From contig JBKQPG010000044.1 in NCBI GenBank assembly GCA_052145115.1, positions 62,001 to 126,000 on the forward strand: DNA of 64,000 bases. The letters run 5' to 3'. The translations under genes and the position numbers were made by a program. The notes under the pieces were generated by a model. That model was not told where the DNA came from. It made no database searches and saw nothing but the letters and a program-made list of their open reading frames with translations. The DNA is from CAIVVT01 sp052145115. GTDB taxonomy: Bacteria; Acidobacteriota; Terriglobia; Bryobacterales; Bryobacteraceae. Positions 1 to 8,671 of this stretch are shown in pieces. The stretch's first letter is position 1; every line of letters starts with the position of its first letter.

Positions 1-1111
1 AGTCGCCGGTGGCGGGTTGGGCCAGGGGCTGGCGGACGGAGGCCCACCATTCCTTGAACAGCGGCAGGACTCCGGGGAAGCCTTTCCAGCCGGTGCGCGC
101 CACCGAGAGCAGGACCATGAAGGCGATGACGAAGAGTGCCAGCAGGACGGTCTGCGGGACGCTCAGGTTCTCCTTAAACGCCCCCAGCCAGCGGCCATAG
201 ACCAGCTCAGTGTGGACCCAATAGACCAGCAGCGAGGTGGTGCCGAGCTGGCGCACGAAGCTCCAGCCGTTGGGGTTGAGGTAGTTGTTGAGCAGGAAGG
301 CCCAGCAGCAGATCAGCAGAATGACGCCGGTTTTGATAAAGATCAGGGCCGGACTGTTGAGCCAGAAATCGGATTGCGGATACAGGCTGAAGGGCAGGTC
401 GGCGGCGAAGCGCGCGGCCAACATCAGGACGATGCCGCCCAGCGCGACCCATTGCATCACCCGGCTCAGGTCTTCTTCCTTCACCAGGCGCAGCCCGGAG
501 CCGCAGCTCAGGCCGAAAGCGAGGAAGGCGCCCCAGGGAAAGATGGGGAAGCAATTGGGGTTGGGGACGAAGTAGTCGCGCAGGAAGGGATGGAGCCAGG
601 TGAAGCCCAACTGCGAGATGAAGGGCGAGGCGCAGGCTATGGCCAGTCCGGCCAGCGCGCCGAAACGCAGGCGCTCGCGGGTATCGACCAGCGCCAGCGG
701 GGCCAGGACCACGACCGAAGCGGCCATGCAGTTGAGGATGTCCACCTTGAAAACGTTCTGCCAATCGCTCTGGCCGAAGGCGGTCAGCCATTGCTGCAGG
801 CGGAAAGCCAGGCCGATCAGGATCAGGTAGCGCGCGCGGTAGATGGCGGCCAGGACGCGGCGCCAGGCCGTGGGCTCCTTGCGGCTCTGCGAATCCATCA
901 GAAACGCCAGCGTCACGCCGGTCACAAAAAGGAACACGGCCGGGGTCAGGCCGCCGAAAAACTGGCTCAAAACGTATGGGCTGTCGGAGCGCAAGTCCTT
1001 GTGGGTAAAGGAGTGGAAGACGTGCCCCTGGAGCATGATGACGGTGGCGCAACCACGAGTCCAATCAAGGAATGAGAGGCGCTTGCCGCTGCTGGAGGAG
1101 GATCCGGCCAT
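1..1111 (-). CDS. Membrane acyltransferase, HGSNAT/DUF1624-like, 3' end cut by window edge
   Basis: Multi-pass inner-membrane protein; 370 residues are visible with no stop before the window edge, so the C terminus is missing. The N terminus carries the LDWTRG signature (residues 15-20) followed by a His at about 30, as in the heparan-alpha-glucosaminide acetyltransferase catalytic/DUF1624 group, which acetylates sugars across the membrane. Many hydrophobic stretches follow (for example FGGLTPAVFLFVTGVTLAF). The ATG at 1109-1111 is chosen because the LDWTRG motif follows at the usual distance. The substrate cannot be read from sequence. The opposite strand is also open for 352 codons, but its product is Gln/Gly/Ala-rich shadow sequence without motifs. 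The family is fairly sure, the exact function is not. Confidence 0.75.
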   Translation of the reverse strand, partial: MAGSSSSSGKRLSFLDWTRGCATVIMLQGHVFHSFTHKDLRSDSPYVLSQFFGGLTPAVFLFVTGVTLAFLMDSQSRKEPTAWRRVLAAIYRARYLILIGLAFRLQQWLTAFGQSDWQNVFKVDILNCMAASVVVLAPLALVDTRERLRFGALAGLAIACASPFISQLGFTWLHPFLRDYFVPNPNCFPIFPWGAFLAFGLSCGSGLRLVKEEDLSRVMQWVALGGIVLMLAARFAADLPFSLYPQSDFWLNSPALIFIKTGVILLICCWAFLLNNYLNPNGWSFVRQLGTTSLLVYWVHTELVYGRWLGAFKENLSVPQTVLLALFVIAFMVLLSVARTGWKGFPGVLPLFKEWWASVRQPLAQPATGD

Positions 1112-1225
1112 TACTGTCTCTTGATGCTCACTCCGCTGCCGCGATTCCAGAATGCAGGCCGATGCCCAAATCGGCGTCTCGAGTTGTCGGCAGCATGGCT
1201 GTAGTCTGAACCTCGCGGGGGCCCG

Positions 1226-1939
1226 TCATTTTCCGGCCGAACCCAGTTCATGCTCCGGGCGCACCTTCTTGACGCCCTTGGGCAGCTTCATATGCACCGA
1301 AGCCTCTGTAACAGAAGGCGAATTCACCTGTACATTGGTGTACTCCGCCAATTGATAATCTTTCGATGGCTGGTGCAATTTCAGCCGCAGCGGGTAGCCG
1401 CCGTCCTGGGCGATCCACATTTCGATGCGCGGAAATTGCTCGCGGGCCTCGGGGGATTTGGGCACCAGCTCGAGCAGGTCGGCCGGGCGATCCTGGACGG
1501 TAGTCATCTCTTCATATCTGATGCTGTATTTCTTGCGAAGATCCGACGCGGATGCGCCGAACCCGAGCAGCAGGTATTCGTCGATCAGGCGGCTCTGCTT
1601 GCCGCCCAGGTCGTACTCCTCGACCTGAGCGAGCTTGGGGTAATAGATCAGCACCTTCTTGTCAGCAAAGGAAATCGCGCCGGGGTCGGGCTTCTCGATT
1701 TCGATGAGCACGCGCACATCCTTGCCCGGCGCGCGGAAGACGGTGAGATGCCCCGAGGATTCGTCGGATAGTTTAATGACGGCGGTATAGGCGATCTTGT
1801 GGACGTCGGCGGTGAGGGCGTGGAAGCCCTTGGAGAGGCGATCCACCCGCCCCAGGGCGGCGTTCAGGTTCTGGGCGGGCGAGCAGGCGGCGACGAGCAG
1901 CGCCGCGCCAAGAAGACGGCTGATGCGGGCGAGAATCAT
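1226..1939 (-). CDS. LolA-like outer-membrane lipoprotein-sorting protein, itself a putative lipoprotein
   Basis: 237 residues. The N terminus is a signal peptide ending in a lipobox-like VAAC (residues 16-19), so the mature protein is probably lipid-anchored. The rest matches the LolA/DUF4292-type fold seen in many acidobacterial proteins: a beta-rich domain with FRAPGKDVRVLIEIEKPD, a central YYPKLAQVEEYDL strand and C-terminal YTNVQVNSPSV. Classical LolA is soluble and shuttles lipoproteins across the periplasm; a lipid-anchored copy suggests a LolB-like or unrelated lipid-binding role, which is inference. It lies 26 bp downstream of the 1966-2301 gene on the same strand and is likely co-transcribed with it. 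Confidence 0.7.
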   Translation of the reverse strand: MILARISRLLGAALLVAACSPAQNLNAALGRVDRLSKGFHALTADVHKIAYTAVIKLSDESSGHLTVFRAPGKDVRVLIEIEKPDPGAISFADKKVLIYYPKLAQVEEYDLGGKQSRLIDEYLLLGFGASASDLRKKYSIRYEEMTTVQDRPADLLELVPKSPEAREQFPRIEMWIAQDGGYPLRLKLHQPSKDYQLAEYTNVQVNSPSVTEASVHMKLPKGVKKVRPEHELGSAGK

Positions 1940-1965
1940 GGTGTCGGAGGTTTCGTGGGTCCAGC

Positions 1966-2301
1966 CTAGGGCTTAAAGAAAGCCATAAAACAAGTCACTT
2001 CTTCGTCCGGATCGGTTACCGTCTCCAGCCGAATCAGTTGCATTTTTTTGCCGGTGCGCTTCTGGACGAGGTCGATGGCGCGCTGGCCGCGCAATTCCGG
2101 GGCGATGTCGCCCATCAGGCTGGGGTCGATCAAAAAGACCGATTCCGAGGGCGCTCCGGGAATCTGGACGACGCTGACGGCCCGCGGCTGGTCCTTGAAG
2201 AAACCCCGTGGAGTCAAAAAGATAAAGCCGAGAATCAGCGCGACAACTACGTCGTACTGCCAGCTGGCACGAGGGAACTCCCAAAATAACAGCCGGCGCA
2301 T
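1966..2301 (-). CDS. Small membrane-anchored hypothetical protein
   Basis: 111 residues, starting at the ATG at 2299-2301. One membrane-spanning segment lies near the N terminus (about residues 17-30, VVVALILGFIFLTP), followed by an extracytoplasmic domain of about 80 residues. I recognise no family. The tail (TVTDPDEEVTCFMAFFKP) contains one Cys. A longer upstream reading in this frame exists but overlaps the neighbouring zinc-ribbon gene in the wrong frame, so the short form is preferred. Its position between the zinc-ribbon membrane protein and the LolA-like lipoprotein suggests a small envelope operon. Confidence 0.55.
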   Translation of the reverse strand: MRRLLFWEFPRASWQYDVVVALILGFIFLTPRGFFKDQPRAVSVVQIPGAPSESVFLIDPSLMGDIAPELRGQRAIDLVQKRTGKKMQLIRLETVTDPDEEVTCFMAFFKP

Positions 2302-2372
2302 GGCTTCAATTTTCAGTGTAGCACCCGAAAAACGGAGCGCGCCGCCGTGAGAAAGAGGTTGAAAAGGCAGGT

Positions 2373-2696
2373 CTACTCGCGCACGCGGGCCTGGTTCCAG
2401 TTGCGCTTCCCGCAATGCGGACATCGGGCGTACTTGGAGCCGGGCGTGTGCGGGCTCAGAAAGTCCTGCAGCGGCGTCAGGGTGAATTCCTGGCCGCAGT
2501 CGGCGCACACGTAGGCCGTGGCGCCGGCGTTCCAGCGGACCAGCAGAAAGACGACAACCAGCGCCGCGCCGATCAACACCACCGGATGGGTCCGGCCCAG
2601 CAGGAGGCCGGCCACGCACAATCCGCCCACGGCGAGGGCGACGATGAAGAGGTTGACGATCCAGTCCTCGTGGTTGGGCACGCGCGAGACGGGCAT
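2373..2696 (-). CDS. Membrane protein with C-terminal zinc ribbon
   Basis: 107 residues. Two hydrophobic helices (about residues 14-32 and 37-53) form a hairpin. After it comes a cytoplasmic zinc ribbon with CADC (about 65-68) and CPHC (about 93-96), a four-Cys metal site. I do not recognise a named family; small helical-hairpin plus zinc-ribbon proteins are common and mostly uncharacterised. It is first in a same-strand run of three genes, with 71 bp to the next. The start ATG at 2694-2696 gives a charged N terminus (MPVSRVPNHEDW) ahead of the first helix. Confidence 0.65.
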   Translation of the reverse strand: MPVSRVPNHEDWIVNLFIVALAVGGLCVAGLLLGRTHPVVLIGAALVVVFLLVRWNAGATAYVCADCGQEFTLTPLQDFLSPHTPGSKYARCPHCGKRNWNQARVRE

Positions 2697-2829
2697 GGGG
2701 CGTTTCCCGGTCTTATTCTACATCCGCCGGGGAAAACGCCGATGCCTGTTCCGCGGTGGACCTGGCCCGGGATCGCGCGGCCGTCATCAGGTCTTGGAAA
2801 GCGGGGAGAATGGTCTGCGGCAGGGGGAA

Positions 2830-3354
2830 TCAGCGCTTCCGGCGGCGGGGCCTGGCGGGTGCTTTCGCGGGCGGAGCGGGGGGCGCGGCGGGGTGCTGGA
2901 GGACGGACTCGATCTCCTGCTGGCGCAGGGCCTGGCAGTGGGAGCAGTAGCCGCCGATTTCGGTGCGGGCGATGAGAATCTGGAAGCCGAAGGTAGTCTC
3001 GATCTGGTGGCGCAGGCGGTGCAGCGGGGGCCCGTAGAACTCCTCGACGCGGCCGCAGCGCAGGCAGATGATGTGGGCGTGCTCCTGCTTGCGGCGGGTC
3101 TCGTAGTAGTGCTGGTCGCCGACGAAATGCATCAGGTCGAGCTCGTCGACCAGGCCGCCCTCCTTCAGCATTTTGAGGGTGCGGTACACTGTGACGCGGT
3201 TGAGCTTGGGGTCGCGCTGGCGGGCCAGGCTGTAGAGCGCTTCGGCGTCCAGATGCTGGCCGGACTCCTCGATCAGGTCGAGCAAAAGTTGGCGCTGGCG
3301 GGTCAGCCGGATGCCGCGTTGGCGGAGGGTCTGGCTGGACGTGTCGGACTTCAT
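2830..3354 (-). CDS. Fur-family transcriptional regulator
   Basis: 174 residues from the ATG at 3352-3354. The N-terminal winged helix contains GIRLTRQRQLLLDLI and NRVTVYRTLKMLKEGGLV, the recognition-helix signature of Fur/Zur/PerR proteins. The dimerisation domain has the metal-site run EHAHIICLRCGRVEEF and a second CSHC pair, so both structural-zinc CxxC motifs are present. The tail from about residue 150 is a Pro/Ala/Arg extension (PAAPPAPPAKAPARPRRRKR) not typical of the family. An upstream in-frame extension of 67 residues is Pro/Arg-rich and unlikely to be translated. Which metal or stress it senses cannot be told. It is divergent from the phosphatase at 3555, whose promoter region it shares. 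Confidence 0.9.
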   Translation of the reverse strand: MKSDTSSQTLRQRGIRLTRQRQLLLDLIEESGQHLDAEALYSLARQRDPKLNRVTVYRTLKMLKEGGLVDELDLMHFVGDQHYYETRRKQEHAHIICLRCGRVEEFYGPPLHRLRHQIETTFGFQILIARTEIGGYCSHCQALRQQEIESVLQHPAAPPAPPAKAPARPRRRKR

Positions 3355-3554
3355 CCGTTTAGATGATTGTACACGCGGATTGAGGGAATGCAGCGGGGAT
3401 TCAGCCAGATGCGCCGATTCGGAGCGGCCGGCGCGCCATTCATCGGGCAATGGCCGGCCCCCAGGCCGGGGCGACGGGAAGACGGGCGCGTGAAGCCGCA
3501 GGGGGCGGCGTGAGATAATCGTCGGCTGGACGTCGCTGGGAGGTTTTAACTGCA

Positions 3555-5168
3555 ATGAAACAAAAGAGTTGGCTCTTCGTGCTGGGGCTCGCGCTGAGTT
3601 GCGGATCGGCGCTGGCGCCGGGCGCCGAGAACGCCGCGCGGTCAGCCGCCGAAAAGCCGGCCAGGCCGAAGCTGGTGCTGGCGGTGGTGATCGACCAGTT
3701 CCGCTACGACTACCTGACGCGCTTCCGCGCCGATTACCACGCCGGGCTGGCGCGGCTGCTGAATGAGGGCGCGGTTTACACCGAGGCGCATTACATCCAC
3801 TTCCCGACAGTGACCGCGGTGGGCCATTCGACCTTCATGAGCGGCGCGACACCGTCGGTGAGCGGCATCATCGGCAACGAATGGTACGACCGGGCGGCGA
3901 AGTATTCGGTGACCAGCGTATCGGACGAGACGACGAAACTCCTCGGCGGCGTGCCGGGGGTTACGGGCTCGTCGCCGCGGCGGCTGCTGGTGAGCACCTT
4001 TCCCGACGAGCTCAAGATGGCGGCGCGCGGCGGGCCGCAAACCAGCCGGGTGATCGGGATTTCCATCAAGGACCGCAGCGCGATTCTGCCCGCCGGGCAC
4101 ATGGCTGACGCGGCCTACTGGTTTGATGGCGACTCCAGCCATTTCGTGACCAGCGACTACTACATGAGCGAACTCCCCGGCTGGGTGAAGGCGGTGAACG
4201 ACGCCCGCCCGATGGCGCAATACCTCGGCGCGGAGTGGAAGCCGCTGAACGCCGGGCCGCATGACAAACCATTCTGCACACTGGTGGCGGGCAACGAGGA
4301 GGTGCCGTACTGCGGCTCGTTCGAGGCCACGCCGTTCGGCAACGAGCTGCTGGAGCAATTCGCCGAGAAGGCGGTGGCGAACGAGCAACTGGGGCGGCAC
4401 GAAGGCACGGACGTGCTGGCGCTGAGCTTCTCGTCCAACGACTACGCGGGCCACCTCCTTGGTCCGGACCATCCGGCGATTCGCGATATCTCGATCCGCA
4501 CCGACATCGCGCTGGGCAAGCTGCTGGACTTCATCGACGCGCAGATCGGCAAGGGCAACACGCTGGTGGTGCTGACCGCCGATCACGGCGTGGCGCCGGT
4601 GCCGGAGGTGAACCAGGAGCGCCACATGCCGGGCGGGCGGCTGGACGCGCTGGTGATGGCGCGGGCGGTCAACCAGGCGCTGAGCGATAAGTTCGGCAAA
4701 GGGCGGTGGATTGTCTCCGGAGGGAGCGAGACGTTTTATCTGGACTACGAAACGGCAGCCAAGAACAAGGCTGATCTGCGCGAAGTGCGGCGCGTGGCGG
4801 CCGAGACGCTGCGCGCGATGCCGCACATCGCTCGCGTGTTCACCCGCGATGAACTGCAGGCCGGCCAGGGCGCGGCCGACCCCGTGGGGCAGGCCGTCGT
4901 GATGGGTTATTACGGCGCGCGCTCGGGCGACATCACGGTGATCCAGGAGCCTTATTACCTGTTCGGCGGGACGTCCGGCACGTCGCACAGCACGCCCTAC
5001 AGTTACGACACGCACGTGCCGGTGATCTTCTATGGCGCGGGCATCCAGCCGGGCGTCTACCGGCGGCGCATCGCAGTCAACGACGTGGCGCCGACTCTGG
5101 CGTCGATGTTCGATGTGGAGACGCCCAGCGGATCCTTCGGACAGATCCTGCGGGAAGTGGTGAAATAG
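3555..5168 (+). CDS. Secreted alkaline phosphatase-superfamily enzyme, PafA/nucleotide pyrophosphatase-like
   Basis: 537 residues with an N-terminal signal peptide (about 1-22). The alkaline-phosphatase metal-ion fold is clear: Asp47 in VVIDQFRYDYL is a metal ligand, Thr87 in FPTVTAVGHSTFMSG is the expected nucleophile position, SSNDYAGHLLGPDH supplies an Asp/His pair, TADHGVAPV the DHG motif, and SHSTPYSYDTHVPVIFYGAG the last metal His. This arrangement fits PafA-type monoesterases and type I phosphodiesterases, which release phosphate from organic esters in the periplasm. A monoesterase is favoured by the Thr nucleophile, but I cannot exclude a diesterase. Monocistronic; the next gene is convergent. 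Confidence 0.88.
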   Translation: MKQKSWLFVLGLALSCGSALAPGAENAARSAAEKPARPKLVLAVVIDQFRYDYLTRFRADYHAGLARLLNEGAVYTEAHYIHFPTVTAVGHSTFMSGATPSVSGIIGNEWYDRAAKYSVTSVSDETTKLLGGVPGVTGSSPRRLLVSTFPDELKMAARGGPQTSRVIGISIKDRSAILPAGHMADAAYWFDGDSSHFVTSDYYMSELPGWVKAVNDARPMAQYLGAEWKPLNAGPHDKPFCTLVAGNEEVPYCGSFEATPFGNELLEQFAEKAVANEQLGRHEGTDVLALSFSSNDYAGHLLGPDHPAIRDISIRTDIALGKLLDFIDAQIGKGNTLVVLTADHGVAPVPEVNQERHMPGGRLDALVMARAVNQALSDKFGKGRWIVSGGSETFYLDYETAAKNKADLREVRRVAAETLRAMPHIARVFTRDELQAGQGAADPVGQAVVMGYYGARSGDITVIQEPYYLFGGTSGTSHSTPYSYDTHVPVIFYGAGIQPGVYRRRIAVNDVAPTLASMFDVETPSGSFGQILREVVK

Positions 5169-5186
5169 GCCGCGCGTGCCGCCCGC

Positions 5187-6290
5187 TCAGCCCAGCCGGT
5201 GCAGCGCGTAGGCGTAAGCGCCGATGGAGACGGCTTCGCTGGTGCCCAGCCGTGAAATGCCGACCGCGGTGCGTTGCAGCGGGTCGTAGGCGATTCTGCG
5301 CACCGAGCCGGGGACACCGATCTCCCGCGCCTGGCCGCGCAGGAACGTGTCCCGCTGTTCCGGATTCTCGATGTTGAAGGCGCGCGGGATGAGCCGCCGC
5401 AGCGGCTGGCCGTCGCGCTCGAAGACGGCGTTCATCGCATCGACCAGCGCAGGCAGGAACAGCGGGTGCGCGGCGGAGATGCCTCCGCCCACCACCACCA
5501 GGCCATCCACCAGCGTCAGCGCCTGTGCCACGGCGTCGCCCGCCACCTCGCCCATTTGGCGGAAGGCCTCGCGCGCCGCCGCCGCGTTGCCGGGCGCGCG
5601 GCCGAGACCGATTTCGCAAATCTCCTTCGGCTCGGGCGCGTCTTCGAAAGCGATGCCCGCCCTCTCGGCATATACGCGACGGACGGCACGGATAGATGCG
5701 CCCTCCTCGGCGTTCATGCGCGGGTCGAGCTTGTTGCGCAGCAGCCAGGCCTCGCCCGCGGCCGAATTGTCTCCAATCAGCAGTTCATTGCCTATAACGA
5801 TGCCGCCGCCGAATCCGGTGCCCAGCGTGATGCCGAACAGATTGCGGTAGCGCTTGGGACTGCCCGCGTCCTCGAGCAGTTGGTTGACGTATGGCAAAAA
5901 GCCGGCGATCGCCTCGCCGTAGACGAACAGGTCGCCATCGTTGTTGAGAAACGCGGGAATGCCGAAATGTTCGGCCAGCATCGGCCCCAGGGCGACGCCC
6001 TGGCGGAAGGCCGGCAGGTTGTTCTCGTTGGTGACGATGCCGTGGGGATAATCGGCCGGGCCGGGAAAGGCGAAGCTGATGGCGGCGGGCGCGGCGGGCA
6101 GCGCGGCGCGGATATCTTCGAAACCGCCAACGATATTGGCCAGGCAGCGGTCGAGATCGTGGGCTTCGGTCGGACGGCTGATGGGGCCGGCCAGCAACTG
6201 ATTGCCGCGGATGGCCGAGAACTTGAGATTGGTGCCGCCCGCATCGAGGGTCATGACGATGCGCGCGTCGGTATCAAATCGGATTGGCAT
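5187..6290 (-). CDS. ROK-family sugar kinase
   Basis: 367 residues from the ATG at 6288-6290. The N-terminal phosphate-binding loop is DAGGTNLKF (about 16-24), LNNDGD gives the catalytic Asp, and ITLGTGFGGGIVIG is the second phosphate loop. The usual ROK zinc motif (CxCGxxGCxE) is absent; the equivalent region reads AWLLRNKLDPRMNAEEGAS. The protein should phosphorylate a hexose in the cytoplasm. It lies 20 bp downstream of the FucP-like transporter gene on the same strand, so the pair probably takes up and phosphorylates one sugar. Glucose, mannose or fructose are all possible; the missing zinc motif argues against direct transfer of a textbook glucokinase label. Confidence 0.85.
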   Translation of the reverse strand: MPIRFDTDARIVMTLDAGGTNLKFSAIRGNQLLAGPISRPTEAHDLDRCLANIVGGFEDIRAALPAAPAAISFAFPGPADYPHGIVTNENNLPAFRQGVALGPMLAEHFGIPAFLNNDGDLFVYGEAIAGFLPYVNQLLEDAGSPKRYRNLFGITLGTGFGGGIVIGNELLIGDNSAAGEAWLLRNKLDPRMNAEEGASIRAVRRVYAERAGIAFEDAPEPKEICEIGLGRAPGNAAAAREAFRQMGEVAGDAVAQALTLVDGLVVVGGGISAAHPLFLPALVDAMNAVFERDGQPLRRLIPRAFNIENPEQRDTFLRGQAREIGVPGSVRRIAYDPLQRTAVGISRLGTSEAVSIGAYAYALHRLG

Positions 6291-6310
6291 GAGACGAACT
6301 CCGCACGAGA

Positions 6311-7480
6311 TCAGGCGCGCGCCGTGCGCAGGTTCATCACGGCGGTCCAGGTGATGTAAGCCAGGCACAGCAGCGGCACGATGAAGGAAAGCTGGACGGA
6401 CTTGTGCGCGTCGGCCACGAGGCCCATGACCGGCGGGACGAGGGCCGCGCCGACGCACGCCGTCACCATCAGGCCGGAGAGGGCATTGGTGTGTTCCGGC
6501 AGCTTGTCGATCACGATCGAGAAGACCAGCGGGAAGATGTTGGCGAAGCCCAGCCCGATGAGCAGGAAGCCGGCCACGGCCGCCGCCCGGCTGGGAAGAA
6601 ACATGGCCAGCAGGCCGGCCAGCGACAGCAGGCAGGTGAGGAGGAAGAACGTCCGCGGCTTCATCCAGGTCAGCAGCACGCCGCCCAAGAAACGGCCGAT
6701 GGTCAACGAGAGGAAGAACAGGCCGGTGCCCAGCAATCCGACTTTATTGAGGTCCAAGTGGAAGCGGTCATGCAGATACATCGGGATGCCCGAGCTCACC
6801 GACACCTCCGCGCCGACGTACAGCAACAGCGCCAGGACCATCATCGCGACGTAACCGTTGCCCAGCATGCCGAGCGACGAGCCAAACGTGGCCGGCTGGT
6901 GGTCCGGCGCGCGCTCTTCGTTCACTTTCAACGGCAGAGTAGCCAGGACCGTCACCACCACGAACGCGCTGTAAATGGGAAAAATCACGTTCCAACTGGC
7001 GCCGAAGTAGCGCGCCGCGACCACCGGAATCACTGGCCCCGACAGCGAGCCGATGGCCTTGACGAATTGCGCCAGCGAGAGATTGCGCGAGTACTTTCCC
7101 GGCGCCGAGACGTCGCGCATGATGGGGTTGCCGGCGACCTGCAGAATGGTCGCGCCGGCGCCCAGCAGCAGCACCGTCACCAGGAAAATCGGGAAAGTCG
7201 TCAACCCCATCAGCGCGGGAATGAGAATGCCCGCCAGCATGACGAACAAGCCCAGCAGAAGAACCGTCTTCTTCCCCACGCGGTCCTGGAAAACGCCCAT
7301 CGGCAATGACAGCACGCCGAACATCAGGAACCCCGTGAAGGTGACCAGTTGCGCGCTGAAGTTCGAGAGGTGGAACTGTTCCCTCGCCAGCCCGACAAAC
7401 GGTCCCGCGGCGTCGGCGAAACCCATCGCCAGAAAGGCCAGAAAAACGGGGAATGCGCTGCTCTTTTGCGGTTGCGTCAT
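6311..7480 (-). CDS. MFS sugar transporter, FucP-like
   Basis: 389 residues from the ATG at 7478-7480, with about twelve hydrophobic helices. The N terminus (FLAMGFADAAGPFVGLAREQF), the loop QDRVGKKTVLLLG between helices 2 and 3, and GATILQVAGNPIM resemble the fucose/glucose/galactose:H+ symporter branch of the major facilitator superfamily. It sits in the inner membrane. The 20-bp gap to the ROK kinase points to an uptake-plus-kinase operon. An in-frame upstream extension of 40 residues is Arg/Pro-rich and is not used here. The substrate is not determinable from sequence. Confidence 0.85.
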   Translation of the reverse strand: MTQPQKSSAFPVFLAFLAMGFADAAGPFVGLAREQFHLSNFSAQLVTFTGFLMFGVLSLPMGVFQDRVGKKTVLLLGLFVMLAGILIPALMGLTTFPIFLVTVLLLGAGATILQVAGNPIMRDVSAPGKYSRNLSLAQFVKAIGSLSGPVIPVVAARYFGASWNVIFPIYSAFVVVTVLATLPLKVNEERAPDHQPATFGSSLGMLGNGYVAMMVLALLLYVGAEVSVSSGIPMYLHDRFHLDLNKVGLLGTGLFFLSLTIGRFLGGVLLTWMKPRTFFLLTCLLSLAGLLAMFLPSRAAAVAGFLLIGLGFANIFPLVFSIVIDKLPEHTNALSGLMVTACVGAALVPPVMGLVADAHKSVQLSFIVPLLCLAYITWTAVMNLRTARA

Positions 7481-7697
7481 GGTTGTCTCATCCCTACGGG
7501 GAGCTGAATTGGATCGTGGGGCGCGCGGCGGCGCTCCACAAGCATATCCAAACCCGTGCCGCGCCTGCGCGACGGCCGAAAAGGAACGTAGGGCCGGCAC
7601 GGCACGAGCCGTCGGGGCGGGGCGGTCAGGAGAGACGGGCGGGCGTGGCGGGCAGGCAGTGCGGAATAAAACTGCTCACGAGCTCAAGCGCGGATGG

Positions 7698-7880
7698 CTA
7701 TTGCGCCACGGCGTCTGCGGACAACAGGTCGTTGTTGCGCTTGGAGACGATGTTCACAATCTGCGGAGCAATGCCCACGTAGGCAGCGCCGGCAGCCAGT
7801 GCAACCAGAGCAAGCAGCAGCGTGTACTCGACCATGTCCTGCGCCTGCTCGTCGCGAAGGAATCTCGTCAGATAAGTCAC
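7698..7880 (-). CDS. Flp/Fap-type pilin
   Basis: 60 residues from a GTG start at 7878-7880, preceded on the coding strand by a purine-rich GGGGGA stretch. The sequence has the Flp pilin hallmark: a short basic leader, then QAQDMVEYTLLLALVAL, where the Glu-Tyr pair follows the prepilin cleavage region, then a single hydrophobic helix and a short polar tail. Flp pilins build type IVb (Tad) fibres used for adhesion. No tad assembly genes (cpaA, tadA, rcpA) lie nearby, so this is an orphan pilin depending on machinery elsewhere, or a pilin-like protein with another job. Confidence 0.8.
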   Translation of the reverse strand: MTYLTRFLRDEQAQDMVEYTLLLALVALAAGAAYVGIAPQIVNIVSKRNNDLLSADAVAQ

Positions 7881-8185
7881 TGCTTGACATCCCCCGTCTG
7901 CCGCATCGTACGAGCCCCCCGGCCGGGCGTGAATACATGCGGCTGTAATACCACCACCATCCCCGCGGCCGGCTGGCTGTGACCCGACCAGACCCGCGCG
8001 GGCCGCCGCTGCGGATTGCGCTGCTTGGCGCTCCAAACGACGGCGGATTCGGAACATTGAGCGCGACATCCTTCTGCGAGGGCCGCACCCATCGCCAAAA
8101 CTGCAAACCCCGGGCTCGCCGAAGTGAAGGCCCAGGCAAGGCCATTGTACACCAAGATTATTGTGATCGAAAGTGACATTCTCAT
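7877..8185 (-). CDS. Doubtful small ORF upstream of the pilin
   Basis: 102 codons starting at the ATG at 8183-8185. The first 20 residues could be a signal or membrane helix (MRMSLSITIILVYNGLAWAF); the rest is Ala/Arg/Gly-rich without motifs. The only support is that its stop codon overlaps the pilin GTG in a GTGA junction, as in coupled genes. Against it, the pilin frame is itself open through most of this stretch, so the overlap may be chance. No homologue is recognised. Confidence 0.2.
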   Translation of the reverse strand: MRMSLSITIILVYNGLAWAFTSASPGFAVLAMGAALAEGCRAQCSESAVVWSAKQRNPQRRPARVWSGHSQPAAGMVVVLQPHVFTPGRGARTMRQTGDVKQ

Positions 8186-8671
8186 ATCACCGCTGAATTG
8201 AACTATCTGTTTAGTACTGGTAGTGCTATCAAGAACTAGTACCGTCGATTCATCAGACCGGTTTATTTTGCGCACTCAAGTATTGCGTCCGCACCAGCCG
8301 AACCATGAGCATCCGGTCGGATCCTGGCTCCGGCGCTGGGGTTGCACGGCCAGCCCGCGGTACGGCGCGCGCTGCGAACTTGGAACGACCGTGGCAGGTT
8401 TTGACAACCGATTTCAGCGCGCCGCGTCTAAGGAATCATGAGCGGATGAAAGCAGCGGCACTAAACGTGCGCGGGGCTGGAGTTTGCAGTCCACTCCGGA
8501 TCGTCCCTTCATCCGAAATTGCCACTGCCCGGCGCGGCCCCAGCGCCCAGCGCCGGCGTCCGGCCGGGCGTCAGCGGGGAGCGGGTTGGACGGCGCCTGC
8601 TATACTTCGAAGGTAGGAGCACCCCCGGCTCCACTGGGAAAACGGGATCGATATTGCACCGCCATAAATCC
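7881..8671. other. Intergenic region, 791 bp, no convincing gene
   Basis: The stretch separates the leftward pilin from the rightward S41-like gene and should contain two divergent promoters. Apart from the doubtful small ORF at 7877-8185, open frames here are short and Arg/Pro-rich. The part at about 8160-8290 is locally AT-richer than its surroundings, as expected for promoter DNA. No repeat, RNA gene or riboswitch was recognised. Confidence 0.5.

Noticed and set aside
17..1075. Plus-strand 352-codon frame at the left edge
   Set aside because: Gln/Gly/Ala-rich shadow of the membrane acyltransferase on the other strand, which has real helices and the LDWTRG motif.
3642..5015. 457-codon minus-strand frame in the phosphatase gene
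   Set aside because: Shadow of the AP-superfamily gene; His/Arg/Val-rich without motifs.
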